A stretch of 64,000 bases of DNA. It comes from JANLVI01 sp031363915. Lineage in GTDB: Bacteria; Vulcanimicrobiota; Vulcanimicrobiia; Vulcanimicrobiales; Vulcanimicrobiaceae. The position numbers and the translations under genes were made by a program. Below are positions 61,162 to 64,000 of this stretch, one piece after another. Every line of letters starts with the position of its first letter. Position 1 is the first letter of the stretch. A model generated the notes under the pieces. The model was not told where the DNA came from. It saw nothing but the letters and a program-made list of their open reading frames with translations, and searched no databases. The stretch spans positions 35,488-99,487 of the forward strand of contig JANLVI010000009.1 in assembly GCA_031363915.1 (NCBI GenBank), read 5' to 3'.

Positions 61162-62462
61162 ACGAACACCCGCTCTTCGAGTTGATTCGCGGCCCGGTGC
61201 CCGGTCCGCGTTCGCTCGAACTCGCCGCGACGCTGGCGCGCTTCGAGTCGCGCGGCGTGACGTATCTTGCAAAAGACTTTCCCGTTTTTTGGCAGTCGGC
61301 GAGCGGCGCGCTCGTCACGGACGTCGATGACAACCGGTACATCGATCTTACGTCTGCATTCGGCGTGGCGAATACCGGCCACACCAATCCGTACGTCGGT
61401 GCGGCGATCGCCGACCAAGCAGTTCGGCTCGTGCACGGGATGGGCGACGTCCACCCGACCGAAGTGCGCGTCCAGTTGCTGGAGAAGCTCGCGTCGATCG
61501 CGCCCGCAGGACTCCAGAAAACGTTTCTCTGCTCGACGGGTGCTGAAGCCGTCGAATTCGCGCTGAAAACCGCGTATCTCAAAACACACAAGCCGCACGT
61601 GCTCGCGTACGAGAATTCCTATCACGGTCTCTCGCTTGGAGCGCTTTCCGTGAGCGGTATCGCGAAGTTCCGCGAGCCTTTCGCGCCGCTCGTAACGACC
61701 GGCACGACGTGGCTGCCGTATCCGACCGCCGCGAACGGCACGCCCGCGGCGCTGATCGAAATCAACGAAGCGCTCGCGCGCGATCCGCAGATCGGCGCCA
61801 TCATTCTCGAACCCATCCAAGGCCGCGGCGGCATCATCGTTCCGCCGCCGGGCTTTCTTGCCGGCGTTCGTACGATCTGCGACAGAGCGCAGATCGTGAT
61901 GATTCTCGATGAGATTTACACCGGCTTCGGCCGCACGGGTGCGATGTTCGCCTGCGACATCGACGGCGTCGTCCCGGATCTGATGTGCGTCGGCAAGGCG
62001 ATCGCAAACGGCGTTCCGCTTTCGGCGACGATCGGGCGAGCGGACGTTATGGATGCCTGGGAAACGTCGACGGGCGAGGCGCTTCACACCTCGACCTATC
62101 TCGGCAATCCACTCGCATGCGCGGCGGCGCTTGCGAACATCGATGAAATCCAGCGCCTGAACCTCATTACCACCGTTCGTGGGCGTGCGCAGTTCCTTGC
62201 CGAACGGCTCTTTCGACTGCGCAAGTACACCGCGTGCATCCGCGACATTCGCGGCCTTGGCTACATGTGGGCGATCGAATGCACCGACCCCGCGATCGCG
62301 ACGACGATCGTCAAGCAGGCGCTCGGGTGCGGCGTCATTCTGCTGCAGTCGGGGCCGACGGGGTCGTCGATCACGATCGCGCCGCCGCTTACGATCGAAC
62401 CGAGTCAGATCGAGCGCGCGATCGGGATCGTGGAGAGCATCGTCGAAAACGTGAAACGGTGA
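61158..62462 (+). CDS. Class III aminotransferase
   Basis: The 434-residue PLP enzyme has YIDLTSAFGVANTGHTNPYV, FLCSTGAEAVEFALK, YENSYHGLSLGALS, ILDEIYTGFGRTGAMF and CVGKAIANGVPLSA with the PLP lysine. Class III members use amine or omega-amino donors. Its coupling with the LuxE/LuxC-like genes suggests it converts the aldehyde formed there to an amine. The GTG of the next gene overlaps its stop (GTGA). Confidence 0.94.
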   Translation: MNEHPLFELIRGPVPGPRSLELAATLARFESRGVTYLAKDFPVFWQSASGALVTDVDDNRYIDLTSAFGVANTGHTNPYVGAAIADQAVRLVHGMGDVHPTEVRVQLLEKLASIAPAGLQKTFLCSTGAEAVEFALKTAYLKTHKPHVLAYENSYHGLSLGALSVSGIAKFREPFAPLVTTGTTWLPYPTAANGTPAALIEINEALARDPQIGAIILEPIQGRGGIIVPPPGFLAGVRTICDRAQIVMILDEIYTGFGRTGAMFACDIDGVVPDLMCVGKAIANGVPLSATIGRADVMDAWETSTGEALHTSTYLGNPLACAAALANIDEIQRLNLITTVRGRAQFLAERLFRLRKYTACIRDIRGLGYMWAIECTDPAIATTIVKQALGCGVILLQSGPTGSSITIAPPLTIEPSQIERAIGIVESIVENVKR

Positions 62463-63490
62463 CGTATCGTGTCGGTGTGATCGGCAGCAGTTTTGGCGGG
62501 AACGTCCACGTTCCGGCTTATAAACTTCATCCGAAGTTCGAGGTCGTCGCGATCGCGTCGCCGACGAACGCCGCTGAGGTCGCAAAGCAGCGCGACATCC
62601 CGCATGCGTTCACCTCGCTCGAAGCGATGCTCGCAAGCGTCGAGGTCGACGTAGTCTCGATCGCCTCACCGCCATTCGCGCATCATCGACAGACAATCGC
62701 GGCGCTCGCCTCCGGGAAACACGTCCTATGCGAGAAGCCTTTCGCACTCACGGTCGCGCAAGCCGAAGAAATGGTCGCCGCCGCAAAAATTGCCGGTACG
62801 GCAACGGCCGTCGCACACGAATTCCGCTACAACCCCGTGCGCCGAGCGATCAAAGAACTGATCGTCAACGGCCACCTCGGCACGCTGCGGCAAATCGAAG
62901 TGACGGCGTTTGCGACGTGGCTCGGCGCTGAGGTCGAACGGCCGCGCGGGTGGTGGTTCGAACGCGAACGGGGCGGCGGCATCGCGGGCGCCATCGGCTC
63001 GCATCTCATCGATAGCGCATCGTGGCTTGCCGGGCGCAAACCGTTGCGCGCCACCGGCGGCATTCGCACGGCGATTCCGGAACGCCACGACGCCGAGGGC
63101 CCCTTTACAAGCATGGTCGATGACGGCGCGTTCGCTATCATCGACTACGGTGAAGGTCTGATTGCGCGGGTGAGCGTCGACGGCACCATGCTGATCGACT
63201 CCTCGACCGTCGCCGTGCACGGCGATCGGCGCGCGGCGATCGGCAACGGCGAGAGCCTCGTCGAATCGCGCCTCTTCTTGCTCGAACCCGACGAACAGAG
63301 CGAGCTCGAGGTCGTCGCGCCGACGTACGCGCGCTACGAACCCGTGCACGGCAACATCCCGATGTTCCTCGAACTGCTCGATGATTTCGCCGCCGAGATC
63401 GAGACGAAAACCAGCACGGTCCCGAGCTTCGCAGAGTCGCTCGAGACCATGCGCGTATTGGCGGCGATCGGGTACGCTATGGAAGCGTAA
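62459..63490 (+). CDS. Gfo/Idh/MocA family oxidoreductase
   Basis: A 343-residue two-domain enzyme: Rossmann VGVIGSSFGGNVHVPAY, the strand with CEKPFALTVAQA (Lys-Pro) and VAHEFRYNPVRRAIKELI in the catalytic domain. The family oxidises or reduces sugars and inositols or makes aminosugar acids with NAD(P). It is last in the operon, and overlaps the convergent protease stop by 14 bases. The substrate is probably the amine or sugar of the pathway; this is inference. Confidence 0.93.
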   Translation: MTYRVGVIGSSFGGNVHVPAYKLHPKFEVVAIASPTNAAEVAKQRDIPHAFTSLEAMLASVEVDVVSIASPPFAHHRQTIAALASGKHVLCEKPFALTVAQAEEMVAAAKIAGTATAVAHEFRYNPVRRAIKELIVNGHLGTLRQIEVTAFATWLGAEVERPRGWWFERERGGGIAGAIGSHLIDSASWLAGRKPLRATGGIRTAIPERHDAEGPFTSMVDDGAFAIIDYGEGLIARVSVDGTMLIDSSTVAVHGDRRAAIGNGESLVESRLFLLEPDEQSELEVVAPTYARYEPVHGNIPMFLELLDDFAAEIETKTSTVPSFAESLETMRVLAAIGYAMEA

Positions 63491-64000
63491 AGTTCGAACC
63501 GACGCGCGCGACGTTGATCCGCGGGTTCCCGCACATCGACGTCGTACTGCACGTCGTCTGGACGGAGCCAAACAGGTCGCCTGCATCGATGACGCCGTCG
63601 CCGTTGCTATCGTACCAAACGCCGATCTTGAAATTACCGATCGACGGCGGCACGTCGGCGATCCGGAAGCTCCCGTCCGCGATCACCGGCACGCCGTTCG
63701 GATAGTCGAGATCGACCACGGCCGGTGAGATGCCGCCGGAATTCGTGTACGCAAAGGCGACGAACTGATTCGCGTTCGGCACGTACGTCGGTGGCTGTGG
63801 GTCTCCGGCGGCCGCGGCGATCGCACGATAGGCGTTGATGCGGCCATGACCTTGCTTCGGATCGTTGATATTGTCCGCGGCGGACTGGATGAGCTGCGTG
63901 ATCTGAGCGACGGTGAGTGACTTGGGTCCGCCGGCTGCGGCGAGCATTAGCGCGATCGTCCCCGAGACGTGCGGCGTGGCCTGCGAGGTCCCCGCGAAAA
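63477..64000 (-). CDS. Subtilisin-like (S8) protease, C-terminal part (5' end outside window)
   Basis: The frame runs off the right edge. It enters with FAGTSQATPHVSGTIALM, the S8 motif with the catalytic Ser, then the end of the protease domain (DPKQGHGRINAYRA). The C-terminal region has WYDSNGDGVIDAGD, an EF-hand/dockerin-like calcium loop, in a beta-rich tail. It is probably a secreted protease; the prodomain, Asp and His residues are outside the window. Its stop overlaps the oxidoreductase stop region. Confidence 0.9.
   Translation of the reverse strand, partial: FAGTSQATPHVSGTIALMLAAAGGPKSLTVAQITQLIQSAADNINDPKQGHGRINAYRAIAAAAGDPQPPTYVPNANQFVAFAYTNSGGISPAVVDLDYPNGVPVIADGSFRIADVPPSIGNFKIGVWYDSNGDGVIDAGDLFGSVQTTCSTTSMCGNPRINVARVGSNFTLP

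Overview
The window is about 64 kb of GC-rich bacterial chromosome, densely packed, with many genes overlapping by 1-30 bases. No phage, insertion sequence or CRISPR array was seen. The gene mix suggests an uncultivated soil-type heterotroph: isocitrate lyase, PEP carboxykinase, homogentisate dioxygenase, aldehyde ferredoxin oxidoreductase, sedolisin and subtilisin-type secreted proteases, several lipoproteins. It also has a Bacillus-like conserved gene order (rpsU-yqeY-nfeD-floA ... phoH-ybeY-dgkA-cdd-recO). A deep-branching lineage such as Candidatus Eremiobacterota (WPS-2) would fit, but this is inference; no rRNA gene is present to settle it.

Layout. 1-950: tail of an unknown gene, tRNA-Ser(GGA) with terminator, a decayed GNAT acetyltransferase and an ArsC-type phosphatase. 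949-7412 (minus): moeA, moeA fused to a periplasmic-binding-like domain, moaD and a tungsten/molybdenum aldehyde oxidoreductase in a tightly coupled run, then a P1 peptidase. 7411-15479 (plus): pckA, an S53 lipoprotein protease, a STAND ATPase, a D-2-hydroxyacid dehydrogenase, a methyltransferase and a response-regulator remnant. 15631-19511 (minus): homogentisate dioxygenase, a two-component pair whose kinase carries a GGDEF-like degenerate region, MaoC and GlcG proteins. 19575-24184: a family-specific hypothetical gene, an EAL phosphodiesterase, tRNAs Ser(CGA), Arg(CCG) and Met, tadA, and a two-domain aspartyl protease.

24201-31926: a seven-gene minus-strand operon (split UxaA-type dehydratase plus a complete LivKHMGF transporter), divergent from a FadR-type GntR regulator and an SDR epimerase; probably uptake and breakdown of a sugar acid or related hydroxy-acid. 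31936-32239: terminators and tRNAs Arg(ACG) and Ser(GCT). 32279-43220 (minus): the conserved block from rpsU to recO, ruvX, mltG, a DUF1292 gene and an MGDG-synthase-like glycosyltransferase. era is absent from its usual place between cdd and recO. Several genes here have no canonical start codon at the place where homology or ribosome-binding sites demand one.

43521-45884: a RES/Xre toxin-antitoxin operon with a long perfect inverted repeat in its promoter, beside isocitrate lyase. 45999-56317 (minus): HIT protein, oligopeptide-type binding lipoprotein, a copper-amine-oxidase-N-domain protein, two GT4 and one GT2 glycosyltransferases, pyrG, prmC, prfA, rpmE. 56426-63490 (plus): an exported protein, a MetY-like sulfhydrylase, a CoA-binding protein, then a coupled LuxE-like / LuxC-like / class III aminotransferase / Gfo-Idh-MocA set, without luciferase genes. 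This looks like an acid-to-aldehyde-to-amine module and is the best candidate here for an undescribed pathway. The window ends inside a subtilisin-family protease.
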